Below are positions 20,736 to 29,296 of a DNA stretch of 64,000 nucleotides, piece after piece (the first letter of the stretch is position 1; each line of letters starts with the position of its first letter). The notes below the pieces were generated by a model that worked only from the letters and a program-made list of their open reading frames with translations, did no database searches and was not told the DNA's origin. Where the stretch lies: contig OW121858.1 in assembly GCA_933228895.1 (NCBI GenBank), positions 34,495,859 through 34,559,858 of the forward strand, read 5' to 3'. The position numbers were made by a program, and so were the translations under genes. Source of the DNA: Platycnemis pennipes. Taxonomy: Eukaryota > Arthropoda > Insecta > Odonata > Platycnemididae.

Positions 20736-21339
20736 TTCTCCCCTCATTTCTTCCCTTCCGCACATATTTCGCCCCTTCTTGAAAAATGTTATCATTTCTT
20801 AACAATATTTTTGTTTATTAATATTTCTCCCTCCTGTTGAATTCCAACGGGCACCTTCAGCTAGCTTCAGCTTACCTTTTGGAAAACCTTGTGTTTTATA
20901 AATAATAACTCTAGTAATAATTTATATTTGTTATACAACTAGTTTGTGTAAATTTTAATTGCCTCATCAAATTTTATCGAACAATCAATCATATTAATTT
21001 TTTTTCGCCTGGTTGTACTCTGATTTGACGAATATTTTTCCTAAATTAACTTGGATATTGTCACATCTGCAGTGATAATGTTTGCCATGTGCATTGCGTT
21101 CTGTCGTGAAGGTGCCACTGACAACAGGCAAATGCCTTAAGGGGTCACCTAAAGAACATGTCAACTATTTTTTGCGAGTGATTATGCAATGGGGAACATG
21201 CACTATTTTTTATATCTCTTTGAATGTGAAGTTTATTAGCTAAAATGTGCTTGGCGAAAATTTTGCTGAAGAATTAAGTTTTGCTACAAAAATATTACTC
21301 TTTGAAAATTGTACCTTTTCGGCAGCTTATTAAAAACAC

Positions 21340-21359
21340 GACGTCATCGCATGACGTCA
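21340..21359. promoter_or_regulatory. CRE palindrome in MITE copy 2
   Basis: GACGTCAT-cgc-ATGACGTC with exact TGACGTCA at 21352-21359, conserved with 1049-1068. Confidence 0.45.
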
Positions 21360-21775
21360 CGGCACGGTGTCACTATGGGCGTTGTTTATCTGTTTATGTG
21401 TGGAGGTAACTTTTTAAATGAATACTTGGCGATAACGCATGTATTTATCTCATTTGTTAACGAATTGAACGATTGTATTTCGGATTTTTATTTACGTAGT
21501 ATGGATGGTAACGAGCAATTCGTCCATTTATTATATAATTCCTGTTTAGTGCCCGAGAATTTCTTCTACGTTTATGCAATCGTTAGTTTTTCTAAGGAAG
21601 AACGCCGCCCGTAAGGGAGTCAACCAAATGAAAATGTCGGAATGTGTTTTTTAAGTATTTTTTCAGTCATCGTTTCTTCCGAGAAACGGCTAAAACATAT
21701 TCACTTCGTTTTCTCTTAAATATAAATGTCTATCTCCGTAGCAATATGGAACCTATACCATGCTGTGACGTCAGA

Positions 21776-21796
21776 AGGCGTTTCAGGTCACGTGAC
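21776..21796. promoter_or_regulatory. CRE plus GTCACGTGAC pair in MITE copy 2
   Basis: TGACGTCA (21776-21783) and GTCACGTGAC (21787-21796), the first within the same sequence context as copy 1. This copy lies 217 bp upstream of inferred exon 2, so it could act as an intronic element; that is speculation from position. Confidence 0.45.
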
Positions 21797-22012
21797 TTTC
21801 GTCGATTTTCGGGAACATTTTAAATTCATTTAATAATCTTTGTGGTGGGCGTAGAAAAATTTGGCTTACACATTTAAATTGGCGAGAAATATTCGCATCA
21901 AGTACATCATTAATCTTCGAGAAACAAATTACATGCATAACCCCCATTCCGGATCATGTTTAAATGGGAAATAAAATAATCACTATCAGCATTCATCTTT
22001 TTATTATTCCAG

Positions 22013-23135
22013 TTCAGGAAAACCACGAGCCTGCAGCAATGGACTTTTCTCCAGAACCTTGGAACCCGTGACGAACGAATTCAGTGGGAGGATTACACCA
22101 AGAAAGACGTCCTGAATTCTGTGCTGGAGTGCAACTATGGGATCCTGTGGTTCATTCTATACAAATCCTCGGACCGTTTAAGAGAGAAACTCATATTCGA
22201 AAGGGAGACGGTGGATGAGAAGGAAATGAGGATTGTCTTCAACGGCGTCCCTCACAGCTATAGAATGAACGCGATAACATTGTGCGGAGAATGTACTTTG
22301 GGCACGGTGGACAAGAGGAGGGATGGAGGAGTCGACGTCCGATCCGACGCAAATATTTCCAGGAGGAGTGACTTCATTGGCTTTCTCGTTAAACTGTTGG
22401 TGGATTGGGTAGCGAAGATGGATCGACTTCGGGAACTCAGGGACTTGATAAGAACCGAAGCCCTATGGTGGACTGGGGCTGAGGAGGAGTATTTGTGGAG
22501 GATGGAATCCTGCAGGGAAAACTTAAAGTTAATCTTCGATTTCTTCATCAAGTACAAAGACAAGTTGCAGGATGTTATCAAGGAGTTGATTGAAGGTGAA
22601 GAGAGTAGGGTGTGCACACACTTGGGCGTGTACGACATCGAAAAGTTTGAGATATTTATGGACGAATTCCTACAAGACGACTCATTCGTGAGGATGCTTT
22701 CACCGAAACATAGGAGGAAGGGCTGGAACATTATCAAGGCTTGGAGTGAAGTCCTTTCGTTCCATGGCATACAGAAGGTTCAAAGGTTTTGGGCGTTCCT
22801 GAAAAAGAAGCTTGATGAGCTTGAAGAGCTTGATTCTAAAGAATTTCTCCAGCATAAAGATTCAAGGAATTGGAACACGCTGCTCAGTGCGTTTCGCAAT
22901 GAGGACCAGGGAGTTGTTTCCTACGTGTGGGACCAGTACAAAGAACATTTTCCTGAGCAAGAGAGGAAGCGTGTACTAATCCAGAGTTTTTCCGGTGTAC
23001 AAAGTGGATACGATATAAACATGAATGTATTCCACAACTTCATCTACGATAAGTTGGTACGGCAGAGAGAGTTGATTCCTGAAGATGTGGAAAATATCCT
23101 CGGAGTCAAGGACGAGAATGGCAAGTTTCTAGCAC
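22013..23135 (+). CDS. Coding exon 2 of the ankyrin/HExxH protein gene
   Basis: The exon encodes residues 55-428 plus one base of codon 429. It follows a pyrimidine-rich acceptor (CTTTTTATTATTCCAG), and an in-frame TAA at 21977-21979 rules out extension upstream. No ATG starts the open frame near its 5' end, which supports entry by splicing. The protein part is rich in charged and aromatic residues and looks largely alpha-helical (for example ENLKLIFDFFIKYKDKL and FWAFLKKKLDELEELD). I recognise no named domain; it could be the N-terminal helical region that precedes ankyrin repeats in large arthropod ankyrin proteins. The donor at CAC/GTAATA (23136) gives phase 1, matching exon 3; without splicing the frame runs 11 codons further to TGA at 23168. 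Base composition is clearly coding-like compared with the flanks. Confidence 0.7.
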
Positions 23136-23245
23136 GTAATATTTCATTGTTAAACTCATACTTATCTTGATACGTTGGGCCAGTCAGTCACCAAAAGGGT
23201 TAGATGAATTATGGCGAGCTTCTAATTTGGCTTAAGTGATAATGA

Positions 23246-23408
23246 CCGAAGACCGGAATATTCAAACTCTACGCCTGGCCCTCGACAGGTTCTGACCTGT
23301 TCTGCCTGGTACCTTCCCAGCCGATGGTTTCCAAGTCAATCGAAAACCCGGTTTCGGAGATATTGTTTTACCCTACTTAAATTGTCGTTTGGATATTCCG
23401 GTCTTCGG
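23246..23408. mobile_element. 163-bp MITE with 22-bp TIRs
   Basis: Starts CCGAAGACCGGAATATTC and ends with the inverse GGATATTCCGGTCTTCGG, one mismatch over about 22 bp. The interior includes CGAAAACCCGGTTTCGGAG, itself a short palindrome. No evident target duplication and no coding capacity. Confidence 0.75.
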
Positions 23409-23819
23409 ACCTTTTCACCAAAAATGGTTGAGAAGTGACAAAATGTATTCATTCACGAATTCACACATCTCTGATAAAAAAAACTGGCAAATAGCGTCAA
23501 CTCCACGCTGACCAGATATCCTTGTGATGACAAACCCCAATTTGTATCCCTCATGTCTACATCCCGTATCATTTTCGTATCCAAAACTATTCAGCTCTCC
23601 CCCGTCTGCCCACCAAGCTGATATTGTCCCCAGCATTTGCACACTGATGTACAGTCTCATTCTTTTTTATACATGCAATCTACACCATTTGATGGTGCTT
23701 CCAACTGGGCAGTCCATTGTTTCTAGACTGAGCCAGCAATGGATTCAACAGATGACCTTCCCTTATACATAATATGTCACGCAAGGAGAAACTCACGTTT
23801 TGTTTGTACGCTTTCGTGC

Positions 23820-24070
23820 GCTTTCCCAGTTTCCCTTTCGGGGACTTCCCCACACTCCTCCCCCTTGCCCCGCTAACTGCCTCCTCGTAACCTTTTCTTT
23901 TGACACGCGTCCCTTCATTCACCCCCCATCGCCTATTCTTCCCCCCCTTCCCGTTTTTCCAGTTTTTTCCTCACGTCCTCCTCCTACCCCCGGTCTTTCC
24001 ATACCTCCTTGGTTTTTTCGTCTCTCACTGTTCCCCCAACCATACCTTTGCTTCCCTCCCCCACCTCTTC
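23820..24070. repeat. C/T-rich low-complexity tract
   Basis: About 250 bp in which the + strand is overwhelmingly C and T, with runs such as CCCCCCCTTCCC. It lies inside intron 2. The open frames across it are Pro/Leu/Phe/Ser-rich in every phase, which is composition rather than coding. Confidence 0.8.
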
Positions 24071-24079
24071 CACCTATGT

Positions 24080-24195
24080 ATAAATATTATGTTAACATGT
24101 ACGTTGGTGTCTTGTACCAGATGATGGCTCTGTGAGCCGAAACGCGTCGTACGCATCAATAAATTAGTTGTGGAAAAGTGCACCTATATTTTATT
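24080..24195 (+). mobile_element. Penelope-like 3' terminal segment
   Basis: GATGATGGCTCTGTGAGCC followed by GAAACGCGTCGTACGCATC and AATAAATTAGTTGTGGAAAA is, as I recall it, the kind of terminus found on Penelope-like and related retroelements of arthropods. Only the end is present. The GGCTC/GAGCC stem and the GAAAC box resemble part of a hammerhead ribozyme core; see the findings. It sits directly upstream of the continuous open frame of exon 3, which begins in its last bases if splicing is ignored. Confidence 0.5.
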
Positions 24196-24288
24196 CTAAT
24201 ATATCAAACTTCCTCAACATCTCGCCTGAATCGGTTGATTTTATTCTTGATATGCCGTTGATGAGCGATTTTCTTCCTCTCACTTCAG

Positions 24289-26267
24289 ACAACACCTTGG
24301 AGACGTGGATCACGATGCTGGACATTGAACGCGACGTGGTCCCAAGGAAGAGAAGGGAAGTGCGCCCGTACGGAGAAAAAACCATCGAGAGGATGCCGTT
24401 GATCTTGGCATCTGGAGAGGGTAGTGCCAAAGTCGTTGAACTGCTGCTGCGGTGTGGGGCGGACGTGAACGCCTCAGACGGCGATGGGCACAGCCCAATC
24501 GAACAGTCTTTGAATGGCGAACACAACGATGTGACCGCCATATTGCTGGAGTGGGATTCCGCCTTCCCACCTGAACATCGCACCGTCCTGAGGAACCTGC
24601 TGGACTCCGTGATCGAGGGGAACGAAGGTTGCAGGAAGATTTTCAAAGAAAGGGAAGAATTACACAGTCTAGTTGCAAAAGGCGGATTCAGAAAGGTTGA
24701 GGATATCATTCGGAAACACTCGCCTTGGGGTAAGTCGATGAAACGCTGCGTCAACCGGAAGGGAGAGTCCTTGCTGTTCACCGCAGCCTGTAATGAGCAA
24801 CAGGACATGTGGGCGCTCCTCAAGTATCAGCTCTTCGTTTACGCAGACAAGCGAGAGGAGGAGAAGGCCGAGGCGTATGTGGCAGGTTGGGACTTCAACC
24901 GTGCCATGGTGAGGTACTTCAAGCCCCTGCCGTGCTGCCATGTCGAGACTCTGATGGCCAGGTCGAATGTGTTTGTCCGAGAAGGGGAATCCACGGCAGG
25001 TTACAAGGATAGGGTGGAGAATTTTCTGAGGCGTCTGGAACGTCTGGAGCATGCTAAACTCATTCTCCAGTGTCTGCAGTACGATCACGACCTGGAGATC
25101 GTGTTCGACTTCCGTTCGGACAACGTGCAGGGCATGCACGCTGTCATTCACTGTGGTCACGTCTTCGGATTGATGGACAACGCGGTGGGCATGATGTTCG
25201 CGGCCGCTATGGAGACGGAAAAGTTCACCGAATCCGACGTCCTCAGCAACGTCATCCACGAAATGACCCACAGGGTGATGGCCCTCGTGTTCAACAACTG
25301 GGGCCTTCCGTACAGATCAGATGACGACGCTTCCAAGAAGGCTTATGAACAGATCGTGAAGGATATTGAGGAAAGCATGAAAAGTTACCATGGTGCCCAT
25401 AGGGTTATCGTCCAGAGGGCTTTGAAAGAAGGGGTGGTCTACCACGAGATGATCGTAAAGGTCACTGAGATCATAGTAAAGTACAAAACTGAGAAAGAAG
25501 GCGATAGCACGATTAGGAGTGCATTTGATTCCGCGGAACTTGAGTCACTGTACGAGTTCTACGTCAATAACGTGGAGAAGGAAATCAAGAAATTCATGGA
25601 GAAGAACGCAACCGACTACAAGGTGAGGCGGTGGGAGTTGGGGAAGGGGGTGTTGGGAACTTCGTTCTACAGCGATGAAATTGGAGTCATCGCCTCCTTG
25701 GGGTCAATCAAAGTCGCCATGCACAGGAATCTGAAGGTGATTGGAGTCTCGAACCTGAGTCTCGGGGTATTTCACTTAAAGACGCTCAGCCAGGGTTACG
25801 AGTTCGTCGACTGGAGCAGGTTCGAGAACAAAGCAGTGAAGGAGTATTTCATGAAGTGTCTGAACAAGAGGCAGATCGATCAATTGGCTATAGTGTGGGA
25901 TAAGAAAAAAGCTCCCACCATCTGCAGTGGAAAAAGTAAATGCAAGTCGAATTGCGTCCTCCTAAATCTCTCGGATATACTGGAGAAGGTGGTGTTGGTA
26001 ACGTCCATGCACGGTAACCTAAAGAAAAAGGCATTCCTGAAGGACCAGTGGAACAATTATACTTGGGAGCACTTGACGGAGAGCACAAAGGAGTGCATCA
26101 AGGAGAGGGAAATGAATTTCAAGGGAAAGAATATGAAGTTGAGTGAGGCCCTGAAAAGCCTCCCTGGACAACAGACCGAAGAGGACAAGGCAAGGGAGTT
26201 TATTGGGGCGGACGAAATCTCCATCCTGATCGACCAAGACGTGCATCTTCAGAAGGCCTGGCCTTAG
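24289..26267 (+). CDS. Coding exon 3: ankyrin repeats and HEMTH metallopeptidase-like domain
   Basis: The exon encodes residues 429-1087, ending in TAG. Ankyrin-type repeats are visible at about residues 462-518 (MPLILASGEG, VVELLLRCGADVNASD, then a weaker HSPIEQSL..EHNDVTAILLEW unit), with further degenerate repeats at 553-613 (ESLLFTAACNEQQDMWALL). The C-terminal half contains LSNVIHEMTHRVM with the zinc-binding HExxH motif at 752-756. A downstream YHEMIVKVTEII stretch offers Glu815 as a candidate third ligand in gluzincin fashion; that is inference. From memory, a family of arthropod ankyrin proteins has a similar HExxH plus E.IVRV arrangement. Neither a signal peptide nor a membrane segment is evident in this part. 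The open frame could be extended upstream to 24168, but only into Penelope-like sequence without an ATG, so the acceptor at 24288 is preferred. Confidence 0.75.
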
Positions 26268-26296
26268 CTCGAGGGCAAAGGGTAAAGTCATTTTGG

Positions 26297-26367
26297 GGAT
26301 CGGGTTGGAGTGGTGGCCAGGGTACTAGCCTCCTGTCCAGAAGACCCAGATTCGATTCCCGGCAGCC
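26297..26367 (+). mobile_element. tRNA-derived SINE head
   Basis: The sequence has an A-box-like TGGAGTGGTGGCCAGGG (26306-26322) and a B box GATTCGATTCC (26349-26359, one mismatch to GGTTCGANTCC), spaced as in tRNAs, followed by CGGCAGCC. The cloverleaf is not intact, so it is a tRNA-derived SINE rather than a working tRNA. It lies 30 bp after the stop codon of the ankyrin gene, hence in the probable 3' untranslated region. A related B box is at 17594. Confidence 0.7.
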
Positions 26368-26417
26368 GCGTATTTTTCACTGGAAAACCGGACCCCACTT
26401 GAGTTCCTACTGTCCGC

Positions 26418-27195
26418 GCCAAAATCTTGTAGCCTTCGGTTCAAACTTAAATAACTCCGAAACCGATCATCGGATTTTCACGTTATTTACATAGTAATAT
26501 AGATAATTTTCTTATTGACTAACTAATTTGTTAGAATGATTTAAATAAATAAATTTTGGTCCTGTTTCTTACGTTAGAGTAAAAAAAGGGCCCATTTTTT
26601 TAGCGCTACGGCGAAATGAGTCAATTTGACATCTAATAACTTCCATGCAAAGCGTTTGATTAAAACAAATTTTTAATGAAAGGTGAATCATATCTTTGTT
26701 ATTACGTCTGCAAAGTTTCAAGGTTTCACCTTTAGTACTTACTGGTATGCTATTCCATTTATAACTGCATTTTTTCTCGGCAACTATTATTCATGGCGCC
26801 ACGAGACTAAAACTCTCATCTCCGTCTTTAAATTTCCAGAGCGAATCAGATATAATTTAGCTGAAGTTGGCACCTTGATTTATATCGAATTTTATGTTTC
26901 CAGAAAAAACGCAGCGCAGAAAAAGACGTAATAACAAAGATATAATTCACATTGTATGTAAATTTTCTTTTATTCAAACGCTTTGCTTGGAAGTTCTTAG
27001 ACGTCGAAGTGTCGCATGGTGCCGTAGCGCTGAAAAAATGGGCCCTTTTTTACTCTAACGTAAGAAACAGGTCCAAAATTTGTTTTTAAAAATTATTCTA
27101 ATATTGTAGTTAGTCAATAACAAAATCATCTATATTAATATGTAAATAACGTGGAAATCCGACGAGGTTGGAACTGGAGGCTACAAGATTTTGGC
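26418..27195. repeat. Foldback element, ~240-bp arms, ~216-bp spacer
   Basis: The arms 26470-26708 and 26925-27163 are inverted copies with few differences; the core CCTGTTTCTTACGTTAGAGT pairs with its inverse at 27044-27073. Outer patches (GCCAAAATCTTGTAGCC at 26418 and its inverse to 27195) extend the pairing with asymmetric gaps. The spacer holds an 82-codon open frame (26683-26931) that overlaps both arms and has no recognisable domain. It is consistent with a foldback or MITE-type element. Confidence 0.8.
26544..26553 (+). terminator. Possible polyadenylation signal (AATAAATAAA)
   Basis: Overlapping AATAAA hexamers about 277 bp after the stop codon. They lie in the left foldback arm and may simply reflect its A-rich sequence; cleavage here is not demonstrable from sequence. 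Confidence 0.3.
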
Positions 27196-28929
27196 TCGGG
27201 CAATAGTGGAGTGCATTTCAGGTTCAATACTCCGTCCGTCGAATAGGACGTTAAGCCGTGGTCCCCTTGGCGTCTTTCGGTCAAGAGTAGACTAATGCCG
27301 TCGCCGTGGTTCTCTCCACCCCTCCTCCGTTCCCTGAAAAACTCCTATCATCACCCTATTATCCAACCTATTCTAAATATGGCGCCAATGACCTCGGCTG
27401 TGGTTCGCCTCCCAGAAATGTACAACCAACCTAAATCATTTTTCATAATTCAAGTGTTGCTAGCTGAAGTTCCCGTTGATGTTCAACGGGAGTGACAACA
27501 ATCCAACTTGTGCATACAGTCAACATTTTGAAGTGACCTACGTGACCTTTTGTTTTACCCTGTTTTTTTTGGGCAGATAGTTTCAATGTTATGTTCGCGC
27601 AAAACGTTATTTTTCATAGCAACATAAAAATTACCAATGCATTCAGAAATAATTTGAACATATTTTATAACGGTCTTTAACCACTTATAAATCTTGTTCT
27701 ATGGTAAAGAACATTTTCATTTGATCCGTTTGATTTAGTGTGATAATTTACTTCATCATGAACTTTAAAATATATTTTTTCTCAGATAATATAACTTGAC
27801 CAACACGGTATCATTGTCCTGCTGAATCATAAGAATATTTCAATTTCATTGCGCGACGTTTTTTAACAGATTTTGGGATTTAGTTTGTGAATTGTTTTCT
27901 CTAATTTTCCCTAATGGCGGTTGTTAGATTTTTGCGACAGGACATTGCAATAATATTCTGCAATGTATCTCCAACAGAATTAAGTTCTACGTTTCCATGC
28001 ATTGTAATTTTGGTAGTAAGAGTGTATTCGGTTTTTCTGTAGCGGTTTTCGTTTGTAAGGTTTGATAATTTGAATTTTCGAGCATAATAATATAATTTTA
28101 CAATCGCAGTAATATCATGATTCATAGTTAATTTCTCAGAATCGATTCCACTGTATCATTTTTTGAACACATTTTAAGAATCAGCTAACTGGAAAATTAT
28201 GATTCCTTGAAGAATTATGTCATCATTGGTATATTGTTTTATTATAATGTTTATTAAATTGATTATTATCGGTTATCTTGATTTTTAAATAGTTTTTTAC
28301 ATTTGCTAATGTGTAATCTATGTATTGATTGATTTTTTGCACTCTCATTGTTATGCAATTTATAATTTATAAATCGTGTTCATGAAATAGTAATATTTTT
28401 GTCGACTATTTCATTTTACAAAATATAAATTCGATAATTTGATCTAACCTATCGGCTTGCAGAATATTCATTTCGATATTTTGCAAGTTTGTAATGCAAT
28501 ATAGTAAACAAACTGTATTCCACAGATTTATGTGTACGTTTTTTAATCTGGTTTGTTGCAATGGTGAACTCTGATTCTTTTCATGACTCGAAGTTGTAAA
28601 TTTTTGATATCTTGTGTACAATATATATTTTGACAATGGGTATTTACGTGAATTGTTTTCTTGTGTTATGTTTCATTCACTTATTTTTACCTTTCATAAT
28701 TTCCGAAATCATTCGCCTACTTGGCACTTTCCACCTTTTGATCCACGAAATGTGAATCCGAAATCCACGTGAATTCGATATTGTTGGTTTCATTCCATTC
28801 TTCCGTGCGTAGTAGCCACGTGATCATGTCCCTAATTCCGTGAAGAGCATCACAACTTCCTAATTCGGAGGGTGAACGTGTTTTATTTTTACTGTGTGTA
28901 CGAGCAGTGCTACGTACTCTACATGTCAC
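27196..28929. other. Intergenic, AT-rich, nothing firmly recognised
   Basis: The GACGTTAAGCCGTGGTCCCC word at 27249-27268 is reminiscent of dispersed insect repeats, possibly the 3' part of the SINE split by the foldback element. From 27.5 to 28.9 kb the sequence is strongly AT-rich with short open frames on the minus strand (27901-28125, 28406-28636, 28717-28971), none with a recognisable domain. Confidence 0.45.
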
Positions 28930-29296
28930 TAGAGGAAATAAAATTAAAAATATGAAATGGTTTCGGGGCATTTGAAATTTACGCTAACGGAACTGTGTAA
29001 GTCATCGGCAGGGGGGTCGACCGACGTGCAGCAGCCCATAATAACCACCACAACATCATAATTTAAGGAAAGAGACGTCTGTTGTGTCTTTGTCGTGCAG
29101 TATTAAGTACTTTCTAGATGATACGAAGCAATGAAAGAAAAAAAAGAAATGGTTCAGGAGTTATTTCACATTTCTCTAAGGAGACTGATAAGTATCCATA
29201 GTGGAAACGGCCGACTAAAACGATTCCATTAAGAACAAAAAACCTTCCTTATTTTAGGAAAAGTCATTGTTAGGTTTGTATTGTCGTGCACTATTA
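28930..29296 (+). repeat. Decayed edge monomers of the satellite
   Basis: The first two units are still alignable (GAAATGGTTTCGGGGCATTTG, then GGTCGACC at 29015; the next unit has GGCCGAC at 29209) but with many substitutions and small indels, giving spacings of 194 and 191 bp. From 29297 onward units are near consensus. The gradient marks the true left boundary of the array. Confidence 0.7.

Larger units (their letters stand above)
21188..21948 (+). mobile_element. MITE family M, copy 2 (761 bp, full length)
   Basis: Aligns end to end with 899-1668 and in the same orientation, starting AATGGGGAACATGCAC and ending TGCATAACCCCCATT. The two are about 90% identical by eye. It ends 64 bp before exon 2 of the ankyrin gene, inside inferred intron 1. 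A 101-codon open frame within (21309-21614) is broken in copy 1 and is not called. Confidence 0.8.
17243..22012 (+). other. Inferred intron 1, filled with mobile-element remains
   Basis: Donor GTGAGT at 17243 and acceptor TTTTTATTATTCCAG ending at 22012. The interval contains LINE A and B fragments, a tRNA-like B box, a diverged tandem repeat and a full MITE M copy, with no other supported exon. The stretches 17266-17460 and 20736-21187 hold nothing I recognise. Confidence 0.5.
23136..24288 (+). other. Inferred intron 2 (1153 bp)
   Basis: Donor GTAATA, acceptor GATTTTCTTCCTCTCACTTCAG ending at 24288. The acceptor has a very strong pyrimidine tract. Both boundaries are phase 1, so the joined codon is CAC (His). 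The intron contains a small MITE, a C/T-rich tract and a Penelope-like tail. The donor is weaker than consensus at -1 (C instead of G), so a nearby alternative cannot be excluded. Confidence 0.6.

Noticed and set aside
22258..22770. Minus-strand open frame of 170 codons
   Set aside because: Lies entirely opposite exon 2 and has the Ser/Leu-rich composition expected of an antisense shadow.
22121..23170. Stand-alone gene starting at 22121 and ending at TGA 23168-23170
   Set aside because: The frame has no ATG at its start and continues upstream to a good splice acceptor; a donor in the correct phase lies just before the stop.
23800..24135. Pro/Phe-rich open frames of 111 and 74 codons
   Set aside because: They translate a C/T-rich low-complexity tract within inferred intron 2.
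24168..24288. N-terminal extension of exon 3 into the Penelope-like tail
   Set aside because: No suitable ATG precedes it, the codons overlap retroelement terminal sequence, and a strong acceptor lies at 24288.
24191..25271. Minus-strand open frames of 210 and 200 codons (24191-24823, 24669-25271)
   Set aside because: They overlap each other and exon 3 in antisense and have no recognisable domain.
26297..26367. Functional tRNA gene
   Set aside because: A and B boxes are present, but the arms do not form a convincing cloverleaf and the B box has a mismatch; SINE head is more likely.
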